28,834 nt of DNA from contig JBBRCX010000061.1 in NCBI GenBank assembly GCA_038204465.1, positions 1-28,834 on the forward strand, read 5' to 3'. Both the position numbers and the translations under genes were made by a program. Origin of the DNA: JBBRCX01 sp038204465 (GTDB taxonomy: Bacteria > Planctomycetota > Phycisphaerae > Tepidisphaerales > Tepidisphaeraceae). Positions within the stretch are counted from its first letter, which is position 1. The number at the start of each line of letters is the position of its first letter. The notes under the pieces are model-generated. The model searched no databases and was not told the DNA's origin. It worked only from the letters and a program-made list of their open reading frames with translations. This document shows positions 8,226 through 15,001 of this stretch, in pieces.

Positions 8226-9454
8226 GCGTCGGCCCCGGCCGCCCGCTGGGCCCCGGTCACGCGAAACAGACGGTTCGCCACGACAAAAACGATGAAGGCG
8301 CTGAGAAATCCCATCAACACTCCGCCTATGCTCCATTCCAGCGCCACTGAGCGAAACAGGGCCACAGCGCCGACTCTCGAGATGTCATAGTCGTGCAATG
8401 CAGGCATTGAGCCGTGTAGCAGCAGATGCCCGATGCCGATCGCGGCCACGATCAGCAAGGGACCAATGGGCGGCGTGGAAAGCTGCGATCCCACCACGAC
8501 CGACAGCGGATGAAGGTGCAGCCGGCGTGCGGCGTACAGGCTTAGAAGCGTCTGCCCGCCGTACGCGGGAAGGTTGGCAATGAACGCGCCCATCGCCAGT
8601 CCCGCGGAGATTTCCGTTCGGCTGATCTCGTCGCTGCGCAACTGCCGCCACGCCGAGGCAGGGTTCAGCCATGACAGTACGCCGCGACATGAAAAACGGT
8701 TTCGCCCCCGACGAGCGCGCCCAGGCCACTTCCGGAACGGCCACGGGCCCAGCGCCCTCAAGATCAACCGAAGGTGCATCCCCACGCCCCGCCACGAATC
8801 GGCCCACGGGCGGAAATGACTCACGCGCTCGCCAGGTGGCGGATAGTGGCAGTTGATTCCAACCTCCACAATCCGGCACCCTGCCCAGCCCGCGCGCACC
8901 AGTATCTCGGTCTCCAGCCCAAACCGTCCGCTGCGGCACGGAACCGCACGCAGGAATTCCAGCGGGTAAATCCTCAGCCCGCACTGGCTGTCGCCCACGC
9001 GTACGCCGCTCTCCATCGCGATCAACAGGTTCGAGATACGGCGGCCCAAAAGGCTCTTCGATGGGTAACCGGGTTGCGTCTCGCTCCGGTGCCCGACCAC
9101 CAGCGCCTCCGGTGAGCGCCGCGCAACGGCCAACAGGTTCGGGATCTGCTCCGGATCGTGCTGCGCGTCGGTGTCGATCGTTACCGCGTGCGTGTGCCCC
9201 CGCTTCATTGCCGCGGTGAAACCAGTCCGAAGCGCCTCCGCCTTCCCGCGGTTGCGCTGATGCACGAGAACGATAACGTCCGGCGCCCGGCCCCACCCTT
9301 CAAGCACCCCCGGCGTCTCATCGGTCGAGCCATCATTCACAACGATCAGCGGAAGGCCCGTCGCGCGGATGCGGGTCAGGATGTCGTCAAGCGTGCGCGC
9401 GTTGTTGAACGTAGGTGCGATGACAACCGGATTGAAAGGTGCCGCGTCTTCCAT
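8204..9454 (-). CDS. family 2 glycosyltransferase fused to a DUF2062 membrane domain
   Basis: This encodes 416 residues from the ATG at 9454; the longer frame from a TTG at 9490 is less likely. Residues about 8-240 form a GT-A fold: VVIAPTFNNA, NDGSTDE, and the nucleotide-sugar site TIDTDAQHDP with a DxD-type motif. The N-terminal half resembles DPM1/dolichol-phosphate-mannose-type transferases. Residues about 265-405 are a DUF2062 domain with several membrane segments (GAFIANLPAYGGQT, then hydrophobic helices). GT2-DUF2062 fusions are known in other bacteria, some next to aryl-polyene genes. The gene is divergent from the acyltransferase operon (113 nt apart), so it could share regulation and glycosylate the product or its carrier lipid. 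That role is inference. Confidence 0.85.
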   Translation of the reverse strand: MEDAAPFNPVVIAPTFNNARTLDDILTRIRATGLPLIVVNDGSTDETPGVLEGWGRAPDVIVLVHQRNRGKAEALRTGFTAAMKRGHTHAVTIDTDAQHDPEQIPNLLAVARRSPEALVVGHRSETQPGYPSKSLLGRRISNLLIAMESGVRVGDSQCGLRIYPLEFLRAVPCRSGRFGLETEILVRAGWAGCRIVEVGINCHYPPPGERVSHFRPWADSWRGVGMHLRLILRALGPWPFRKWPGRARRGRNRFSCRGVLSWLNPASAWRQLRSDEISRTEISAGLAMGAFIANLPAYGGQTLLSLYAARRLHLHPLSVVVGSQLSTPPIGPLLIVAAIGIGHLLLHGSMPALHDYDISRVGAVALFRSVALEWSIGGVLMGFLSAFIVFVVANRLFRVTGAQRAAGADAQLASRA

Positions 9455-9551
9455 GTCAGTCTTGCAAATCACCACCAGGCGGAGCGACAAGCCTCCGCGA
9501 TCCGCCCCATCACGCGCTGTGACGATCGCTCGCCATCCGGCACGTCGGTTC

Positions 9552-9557
9552 TATAAT
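9552..9557 (+). promoter_or_regulatory. candidate -10 element (TATAAT) of the polyene-like operon
   Basis: A perfect TATAAT lies only 10 nt before the ATG of the first acyltransferase gene, in the divergent gap 9455-9567. If used, transcription would begin around 9564-9565 and give a nearly leaderless mRNA. No convincing -35 hexamer is visible and there is no Shine-Dalgarno sequence before this ATG, which fits leaderless initiation. Confidence 0.4.
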
Positions 9558-9567
9558 CGCGCCGGCG

Positions 9568-10236
9568 ATGGAGCGGTTCAACTATTGGCTCGCCCGGTTC
9601 GTCGGGCGCCTCATATTCTTCTGTACCATGCGCGTGCAAGTCGTTCGTGGTGAAGCAGCGTCGCAGCCAGGCGGGTACGTCCTGGCCTGCACCCACATCA
9701 GCCATCTCGACCCCATCTGCCTGACCGTCATCACGCGCCGCAAGATCGACTGGATGGCGCGGATCGAGTTCTTCCGCTGGAAGGTCATCGCGCTGTTCCT
9801 TCGCGCGATCGGCACCTTCTCCGTGAACCGAAGCGGCATTCCGGTGAAGGCGATTCGCAAAGCCATTGAAAAAGCCCGCGCCGGGCGAGTGGTGGGAATC
9901 TTCCCTGAAGGCGGCGTCGCCCAGGGCCGCGCCTCGGCATGCCGTGGGGGCCCCATTCGCAAAGGCGCCTGTCTCGTCTCCCGCCGGGCGCAGGTCCCCA
10001 TTCTCCCCTGCGTCATCCTCGGCACCCACCGATTGAACGAAGCGATTCCCTGGCTGCCGCTGAAGGCCACGCGCCTCTGGGTCATCTTCGGCCGGCGCAT
10101 TGAGCCCCTCGCCGACCCATCCGTATGCCGGCGCGATGCGCGCGAGCGCATGGGGCGAGAGCTGCAGCAGGAATTCGTCTCGATCTACAACGAGCTGCGC
10201 GAGAGCTACCACATCGACGACAGTTGGATTCCCTAG
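9568..10236 (+). CDS. PlsC-type 1-acyl-glycerol-3-phosphate acyltransferase family protein (first copy)
   Basis: This encodes 222 residues. The acyltransferase motif I H-x4-D is His43-Asp48 (HISHLD), motif III is FPEGG, and a PILPCVILG stretch forms motif IV. An N-terminal hydrophobic segment (FVGRLIFFCTM) fits membrane association at the inner face. Family members move an acyl group from acyl-CoA or acyl-ACP to a glycerol-phosphate-type hydroxyl. It starts the thirteen-gene operon and is followed, one base after its stop, by a second PlsC-like gene. Within the cluster it could attach the polyene acyl chain to a lipid, by analogy with aryl-polyene and flexirubin clusters. It could also simply be a phospholipid enzyme. 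Confidence 0.85.
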   Translation: MERFNYWLARFVGRLIFFCTMRVQVVRGEAASQPGGYVLACTHISHLDPICLTVITRRKIDWMARIEFFRWKVIALFLRAIGTFSVNRSGIPVKAIRKAIEKARAGRVVGIFPEGGVAQGRASACRGGPIRKGACLVSRRAQVPILPCVILGTHRLNEAIPWLPLKATRLWVIFGRRIEPLADPSVCRRDARERMGRELQQEFVSIYNELRESYHIDDSWIP

Positions 10237-10237
10237 G

Positions 10238-10897
10238 ATGGGCGACTTCTCCTACAAGCTGGTTTACTGGCTCTGCTACCCGGCTTTCTGGGTCTCGTCC
10301 TCCCCGCTGGTGCTCCACGCCGACCGCGCGAAACGCCCCGGTGGCTATCTCCTCGCCCCAAACCATCTTAGCCCCTTCGATGTACCGTGCGTCATGGCCG
10401 TCTCACCGCGCCACCTCGACTTCCTGAGCATCGTCGAGATGGGCCGAAAGCCTTTCGTCGGTTGGTTCTTCTCACTCGCCAATACTTTCTTTGTCGATCG
10501 CCGGTCCGTCGACACCGCCGGCGTGCGCGTGGTGCTCGAGCGCCTCCGCTGTGGGCGCGTGGTGGCGATGTTCCCCGAGGCGTCCATCCGAACGCAGGCC
10601 ACCTCCGTCATCAGCGGCGGCCCGATGAAACCGGGCGTCGCCCGACTCGCGCAGCTGGCCGGCGCGCCGATCGTTCCCTGCGTCATTCTCGGATCCGGGA
10701 AATACACCAGGATATTGAGCTGGCTGCCGTTGCGGCGCGTAAAGTACGGCGTCATCTTCGGCCAGCCGCTGCAGCCCCGACGAGACCTCGATCGAGCTCA
10801 GGCGATCGAGGCGCTCCTGCAGGATTTGAAGCGATCGTACGTGGAGTTGTATGCCGAGCTCGCCGCCGCGATGAAGGCCAGGTTCGGTGCCTCTTAA
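10238..10897 (+). CDS. PlsC-type acyltransferase family protein (second copy, FPEAS variant)
   Basis: This encodes 219 residues from the ATG at 10238, one base after the preceding stop; a longer upstream open frame overlaps the first copy and is not credible. Motif I is NHLSPFD with His43 and Asp48. Motif III reads MFPEASI instead of the usual FPEG, a substitution of the conserved glycine. The remaining layout (GAPIVPCVILGSGKY) parallels the first copy, so the two probably arose by duplication. The altered motif III might shift substrate choice towards a non-standard acceptor. In context it would acylate the same lipid or the polyene product. The acceptor is unknown. Confidence 0.83.
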   Translation: MGDFSYKLVYWLCYPAFWVSSSPLVLHADRAKRPGGYLLAPNHLSPFDVPCVMAVSPRHLDFLSIVEMGRKPFVGWFFSLANTFFVDRRSVDTAGVRVVLERLRCGRVVAMFPEASIRTQATSVISGGPMKPGVARLAQLAGAPIVPCVILGSGKYTRILSWLPLRRVKYGVIFGQPLQPRRDLDRAQAIEALLQDLKRSYVELYAELAAAMKARFGAS

Positions 10898-11690
10898 CAG
10901 AATCGAGATGGATCGTCCCCATCATCCAGCGCCCGACGTCGTTCTGCCGCACGCTCCGCTTGCGCGCTATTACGGGCAGGAACAGCACCGCCGCCGTTTC
11001 CTGCGCCGGCTCTTCGACGACACGGCTGCCGAATACGACCGCGTCGAATGCATGATGGCGTTCGGCACCGGATCGTGGTACCGCCGCCAGGCGCTGAAAC
11101 GCGCGGGACTGCTGCGCGGCATGAAGGTACTCGACGTCGCTGTCGGCACCGGCCTGGTCGCGCGCGAAGCCGCCCTGATTGTCGGCGACCCGCGGCAAGT
11201 CATTGGAATCGACCCGAGCCCCGGCATGCTCGTGGAGGCGACGCGCTCGGTGGCGGTCCGCCTTGTCATCGGCCGGGCCGAGGAACTGCCCGTCAAACCC
11301 GCGGCTTTCGATTTTCTCAGCATGGGCTATGCCCTGCGCCACGTGTCCGACCTCACGCTCGCGTTAGGCGAGTTCTTCCGCGCCCTGCGCCCTGGCGGCA
11401 CGGTCTGCCTGCTGGAGATCACCCGCCCGAGAGGATTCTTGACCCGCGCGCTCATGCGCTGTTACATGAAAGGCGTCGTGCCGTGTCTCTCCCGGCTGAC
11501 TTCGCGGCGCGCCGACCCCCAGCTTTTGTGGGAATATTATTGGGACACGATCGACAAGTGCGTCGAACCGGAAGAGGTGCTGAACGCGATGAGCGAAGCA
11601 GGTTTCCATGACTGCCGCCGGCACGTCGAGATCGGAATTTTTTCCGAGTACACCGGCAGGCGCCCGCTTCGCAACGGACGCGATTCGTGA
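10887..11690 (+). CDS. UbiE/MenG-like SAM-dependent methyltransferase
   Basis: This encodes 267 residues from a GTG at 10887 that overlaps the preceding gene by 11 nt; the ATG at 10908 is the alternative and would lose seven residues. The Rossmann SAM motif is KVLDVAVGTGLVAREA (about residues 72-87), followed by the acidic VIGIDPS, the RAEELPV segment and a LRPGGTVCLLE strand. This is the class I methyltransferase layout of UbiE/MenG quinone-ring C-methyltransferases. UbiE-like enzymes act on aromatic rings; here the likely acceptor is the aryl head of the polyene or its hydroxyl, not ubiquinone. Methyltransferases occur in many aryl-polyene clusters. The substrate is inferred only. Confidence 0.85.
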   Translation: MPLNRIEMDRPHHPAPDVVLPHAPLARYYGQEQHRRRFLRRLFDDTAAEYDRVECMMAFGTGSWYRRQALKRAGLLRGMKVLDVAVGTGLVAREAALIVGDPRQVIGIDPSPGMLVEATRSVAVRLVIGRAEELPVKPAAFDFLSMGYALRHVSDLTLALGEFFRALRPGGTVCLLEITRPRGFLTRALMRCYMKGVVPCLSRLTSRRADPQLLWEYYWDTIDKCVEPEEVLNAMSEAGFHDCRRHVEIGIFSEYTGRRPLRNGRDS

Positions 11691-12292
11691 AATCAGTCAT
11701 GCACACCCCTCTTCAGACGCGGTCGATCCTGCTCCTGCTCTGCCTGGTTGCAGCGCTCGCGCCAACCGCTCTCGGCAAGAATCAACCGCGCATCGACAAT
11801 GACGAACGCCCCCGGCAATTCCAGAAAGGCGACTGGTCCTTCCAGACGTACGGCGGATATTGGAATGAGCTCGGCAGCGGCGATCAGGAAGCAGTTTTCG
11901 GGACGGTCGGCGTCGGCTACTACTTCGTCGATAACATGTCGCTCAACGCCGAGTTCACCGGGATGGGTGTCTGGCAACCGGGCGATGACGCGGTCGCCGG
12001 AGAATTACATCTCTTGCTCCGGCACCACCTATTCAAGAACGATCGCTGGTCCTTCTTCCTCGACGTCGGAATGGGCGTCTTCGAAGCAGACGAAGAGATG
12101 CCCGCCGGCGGCACCCGATTTAACTTCACGACACAGACCGGCCCCGGGTTGACCTATCGTCTCTCAGACAACCTGAATCTCATGATCGGCGGCCGGTTCC
12201 TTCATCTCTCCAATGCGCAGATCGAAGGCGCCGTTCACAATCCATCCATCAACGCCGCCGTCGGATATGTGGGCTTGATCTACACGTTTTGA
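11687..12292 (+). CDS. PagL-like outer-membrane beta-barrel (lipid A 3-O-deacylase family)
   Basis: This encodes 201 residues from a GTG that overlaps the methyltransferase stop as GTGA; an ATG at 11699 is the alternative. A signal peptide (hydrophobic LLLLCLVAALAP, cleavage around 30) precedes alternating beta strands and a C-terminal aromatic residue (IYTF), as in outer-membrane barrels. Residues 170-190 read RFLHLSNAQIEG followed by HNPSIN, which matches the PagL active-site signature H-x-SNA with a downstream N-P. His173 and Ser175 are the candidate catalytic pair; the third residue, Glu in PagL, appears to be Asn here. PagL removes a 3-O acyl chain from lipid A. A lipid-remodelling or product-anchoring role in the outer membrane is inferred. 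Confidence 0.7.
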   Translation: MKSVMHTPLQTRSILLLLCLVAALAPTALGKNQPRIDNDERPRQFQKGDWSFQTYGGYWNELGSGDQEAVFGTVGVGYYFVDNMSLNAEFTGMGVWQPGDDAVAGELHLLLRHHLFKNDRWSFFLDVGMGVFEADEEMPAGGTRFNFTTQTGPGLTYRLSDNLNLMIGGRFLHLSNAQIEGAVHNPSINAAVGYVGLIYTF

Positions 12293-12444
12293 TCGGCCCG
12301 TCCTTGCCGGCGCGAACTCAAGCGAATCAATGCTGGGAAGTCCACCCGTTACCCTTGCGAACCCTTTTCCTTCCCGCCACAATCGCGTTGGCCGCCGAAG
12401 GACGTGCCCTCTCCCGTTCGGCCGGCACGGCGGTTTGCCTCACT

Positions 12445-13182
12445 ATGTGTGCTGCCTCCGCCCAAGCCGATGTCCTGAGCCGCGTGAAGACGATCATGCG
12501 CCGCGACCTCAAGCTCGGGCCTGACATCCAAATTGCCGACGACATGCCCTTCTTCGGCAGCGATGCCGACATCGATTCCCTCGACATCCTCCTGCTGCTC
12601 ACCAGCATCGAAAAGGAATTCGGCATCAGGGTGCCCAGTGAGACTGTCGGACGCGAAATCTTTCAAAGTGTTCAGACTTTGGTGCGCTACCTCGAGTCCC
12701 AGCCGGGCATTACGAGAAATTCCAATCCGCCGATCGACCACCTGAAGAGACTCCCCCATGGCGAAGTGTTCCGCTTCATCACAAAAATCGTGCAGGTTAA
12801 CGAGGGCGAATCAGCCGAGGGAATCTGGTCGCTCACCGGTAACGAGCCGTTTTTCGCTGGTCATTTCCCCGGCAGGCCCATCGTCCCCGGCGTGCTGATC
12901 ATCGAGGCCTTGGCGCAATTGTCAGGACTTGCCGGCCCCCCGCTCACTCCTGAAGCAACCGGCGATGATGTTGACGGCAAGCTCGCACAGGTGGATGTCC
13001 GCTTCGACGAACCGGTTGTCCCGCCGGTGGACATCCAACTCCGCTCGCGACTCACGCGCTCCATGGGCGCGCTGAGGAATTATGAGGTCCGCGCCTCCGT
13101 CGGTGAGAAAGTGGTCGCCAGGGGCTCGCTAACGCTCAGTTGCAGCCTCTCCGGCCCGTCAGCGAACGGGGGCCACGGCTGA
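12445..13182 (+). CDS. acyl carrier protein fused to a FabZ-type 3-hydroxyacyl dehydratase
   Basis: This encodes 245 residues if started at the ATG at 12445, which leaves about eight residues before the first ACP helix. The frame stays open back to a TTG at 12289, so the true start is uncertain. Residues 10-85 are an ACP: FGSDADIDSLDILLLLTSIE with the phosphopantetheine Ser45. Residues about 98-235 are a hot-dog fold dehydratase: GHFPGRPIVPGV with catalytic His140 and a following Glu154 (IIEALAQL). The carrier holds the growing chain and the dehydratase removes water from each 3-hydroxyacyl unit, generating the conjugated double bonds. Stand-alone ACP and dehydratase genes are the usual arrangement; this fusion is uncommon. 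It overlaps the LolA-like gene as TGATG. Confidence 0.85.
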   Translation: MCAASAQADVLSRVKTIMRRDLKLGPDIQIADDMPFFGSDADIDSLDILLLLTSIEKEFGIRVPSETVGREIFQSVQTLVRYLESQPGITRNSNPPIDHLKRLPHGEVFRFITKIVQVNEGESAEGIWSLTGNEPFFAGHFPGRPIVPGVLIIEALAQLSGLAGPPLTPEATGDDVDGKLAQVDVRFDEPVVPPVDIQLRSRLTRSMGALRNYEVRASVGEKVVARGSLTLSCSLSGPSANGGHG

Positions 13183-14012
13183 TGTGTCGTTGCGGCGCCA
13201 AGTTGCGTAGGAATTGGCGCCATCATCTCATCGGCCGCATCGTCGGCATCGCCCTGCCCGCCGTCTGGCTTGCCCTTCCCGCCGGATCACTTGCTGCTCA
13301 GCAGCCACCCTCGCGCGCGACACAGCCCGCTTCCGCGCCTTCGGATGCAGCGCTCGATGTCCGACTCGAAGAAATCGATGCCCGCGGCGCCAGGATCAAG
13401 GACTTCGCCGCCACCTTCCGTCAGGAGAAGGTGACATCGCTGCTGAAAGAGCCGTTGATCTCCACCGGCACGGTCCGTGTCACCGGAGCAACCGTCCGCT
13501 GGGATACGCAGCATCCCGAACCGGCGGTTCTGTATTCCGACGGCCGTGAAGTGAAGATGTACTACCCTCGCCAAGCGGCGCTCGAGGTGTATCCGATCGA
13601 CCAGCGGATCGGGGATCTCGCGTCCTCTCCGCTGCCGCGCCTCGAAGCGTTGCGCCGGCATTTCAAGATTCGCGAGATCCCGCTCAAGGACTTTTCAGAT
13701 GGGAACGACGACACCCGGCAAATCGCGCTGCGGCTCGAGCCGAGCGAAGAGTCGCTGAAGGAACATGTTGACTGCGTCAACGTGTTGTTGGACGTGCGGG
13801 GGGCCTATATATTGAAACTGGAGACAATTGATGCCGACGGCGACAGAACCGTTGTCCGCTTCCAGGACGTCAAGCTTAACGCAGGCATGAAGGAGGCGGA
13901 ATTGGCGCTGTTCCTCCCTCCCGGCATCAAGGTCACCCGTCCTCTGGAAGGAGCCAGCGGCGGATCGGAACACGGCACGGGGAAAAATCGGAGTGAAAGC
14001 CGTAGCCGGTGA
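13182..14012 (+). CDS. LolA-like periplasmic outer-membrane lipoprotein carrier
   Basis: This encodes 276 residues, with the ATG sharing a base with the preceding stop (TGATG). A signal peptide (IVGIALPAVWLALPAGSLAA, cleavage near residue 39) is followed by a half-barrel LolA fold: the helix IKDFAATFRQEK, then beta strands containing LISTGTVRV, YSDGREVKMYYP and ALFLPPG. LolA shuttles lipoproteins between the inner and outer membranes; LolA homologues in aryl-polyene clusters are thought to carry the lipid-linked polyene. It ends inside the following acyltransferase gene (20-nt overlap), which indicates tight co-translation. A dedicated product shuttle is favoured over the housekeeping LolA, since it lies inside a biosynthetic operon. 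Confidence 0.8.
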   Translation: MCRCGAKLRRNWRHHLIGRIVGIALPAVWLALPAGSLAAQQPPSRATQPASAPSDAALDVRLEEIDARGARIKDFAATFRQEKVTSLLKEPLISTGTVRVTGATVRWDTQHPEPAVLYSDGREVKMYYPRQAALEVYPIDQRIGDLASSPLPRLEALRRHFKIREIPLKDFSDGNDDTRQIALRLEPSEESLKEHVDCVNVLLDVRGAYILKLETIDADGDRTVVRFQDVKLNAGMKEAELALFLPPGIKVTRPLEGASGGSEHGTGKNRSESRSR

Positions 14013-14991
14013 AGTATTCAAGAGTCTCGACTCGTCGCCCGACGCAGCAGGCGAATCGTGGGTGGGCCGGGTCCGTCGTGCGGCGGCCGCGTTCTGGCTC
14101 AAGCAGTTATTCTGGCTTTCGGCAAACGCTCCGTGGCTGCTGCGCTGCGCCAAGCCGCTCTTCTGCGGGGGCGCCTTCCGATTTTCCCGCAGTATCCGTG
14201 AAGGCACGCTAAGCAACGCCCGGCGCCTCCTCGGTCCGGAGGCGGGCGATGCCCGGGAGCGATCGCTGGCGAAGGCCGTGTTGGGCAACTTTTACCTCTT
14301 CTGCCACGATGTCGGGCGCAGCACGGGGCTGCCGCCGGCATCGCTGCTACGGCGGATCGATACCATCGACGGGCATGAGTCTTATCTGGCTGCGCGCGCC
14401 GCGGGGACGGGCGCGATCGTGGTCACCGCACATATGGGGTCTTTCGAAGTCGGTATGGCCGCGCTGAAGCAGCACGAGCCGCGCATCCACGTCGTCTTCC
14501 GGCGCGACTCAATGGAAGCCTTCGAACGACAGCGATCCGAACTGCGCAGCCGGCTTGGGGTAATCGAAGCGCCGGTGGATGAAGGCTGGACCATCTGGAT
14601 CCGCCTGCGCGAAGCGCTGCTGGCCAACGAAGTGGTCGTGTTACAGGGAGACCGGGTCATGCCGGGCCAGAAGGGGCAGCGTGTGCCGTTTCTCGGCGGT
14701 CATATGATGCTGCCCAGCGGACCGATCAAACTCGCCCTGGCCAGCGGCGCGCCGATCATCCCGGTCTTCACCGTCCGCACGCCACAAGGAAACGTGAAAC
14801 TCTTCATCGAGCCGGCCATCGTGGTAAGAGCTGAGGACTCGCATTCCGGCGAGGCGCATCCGGCACTCCTGCAACTGGCGTGCGTCATCGAAAGATACGT
14901 GCGAACCTATCCGGACCAGTGGCTCATGCTTGAGCCCGCGTGGTGCGAAGACATCGACCCGAAGGTGGGGGCGCAACGCCGCAGTGAATAA
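13993..14991 (+). CDS. LpxL/HtrB-type lipid acyltransferase
   Basis: This encodes 332 residues from a GTG at 13993 within the end of the LolA-like gene. The signature H-x4-E is His147-Glu152 in TAHMGSFEVG, followed by an LQGDRVMPGQKG region typical of late acyltransferases of lipid A biosynthesis. An N-terminal hydrophobic stretch (AAAFWLKQLFWLSANAPWLL) would anchor it to the inner membrane. LpxL-family enzymes move acyl chains from ACP to lipid hydroxyls; in aryl-polyene clusters a homologue is believed to attach the polyene to a lipid. Three acyltransferases occur in this operon, so their division of labour is unclear. It is followed by the KS-CLF gene after 10 nt. Confidence 0.85.
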   Translation: MKAVAGEVFKSLDSSPDAAGESWVGRVRRAAAAFWLKQLFWLSANAPWLLRCAKPLFCGGAFRFSRSIREGTLSNARRLLGPEAGDARERSLAKAVLGNFYLFCHDVGRSTGLPPASLLRRIDTIDGHESYLAARAAGTGAIVVTAHMGSFEVGMAALKQHEPRIHVVFRRDSMEAFERQRSELRSRLGVIEAPVDEGWTIWIRLREALLANEVVVLQGDRVMPGQKGQRVPFLGGHMMLPSGPIKLALASGAPIIPVFTVRTPQGNVKLFIEPAIVVRAEDSHSGEAHPALLQLACVIERYVRTYPDQWLMLEPAWCEDIDPKVGAQRRSE

Positions 14992-15001
14992 GCAAACAGC
15001 A

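Noticed and set aside
8385..9296. 303-residue minus-strand frame overlapping the GT2-DUF2062 gene
   Set aside because: It is a frame shadow: the other frame carries the full GT2 and DUF2062 motifs, while this one is Arg/Gly/Ala-rich without motifs.
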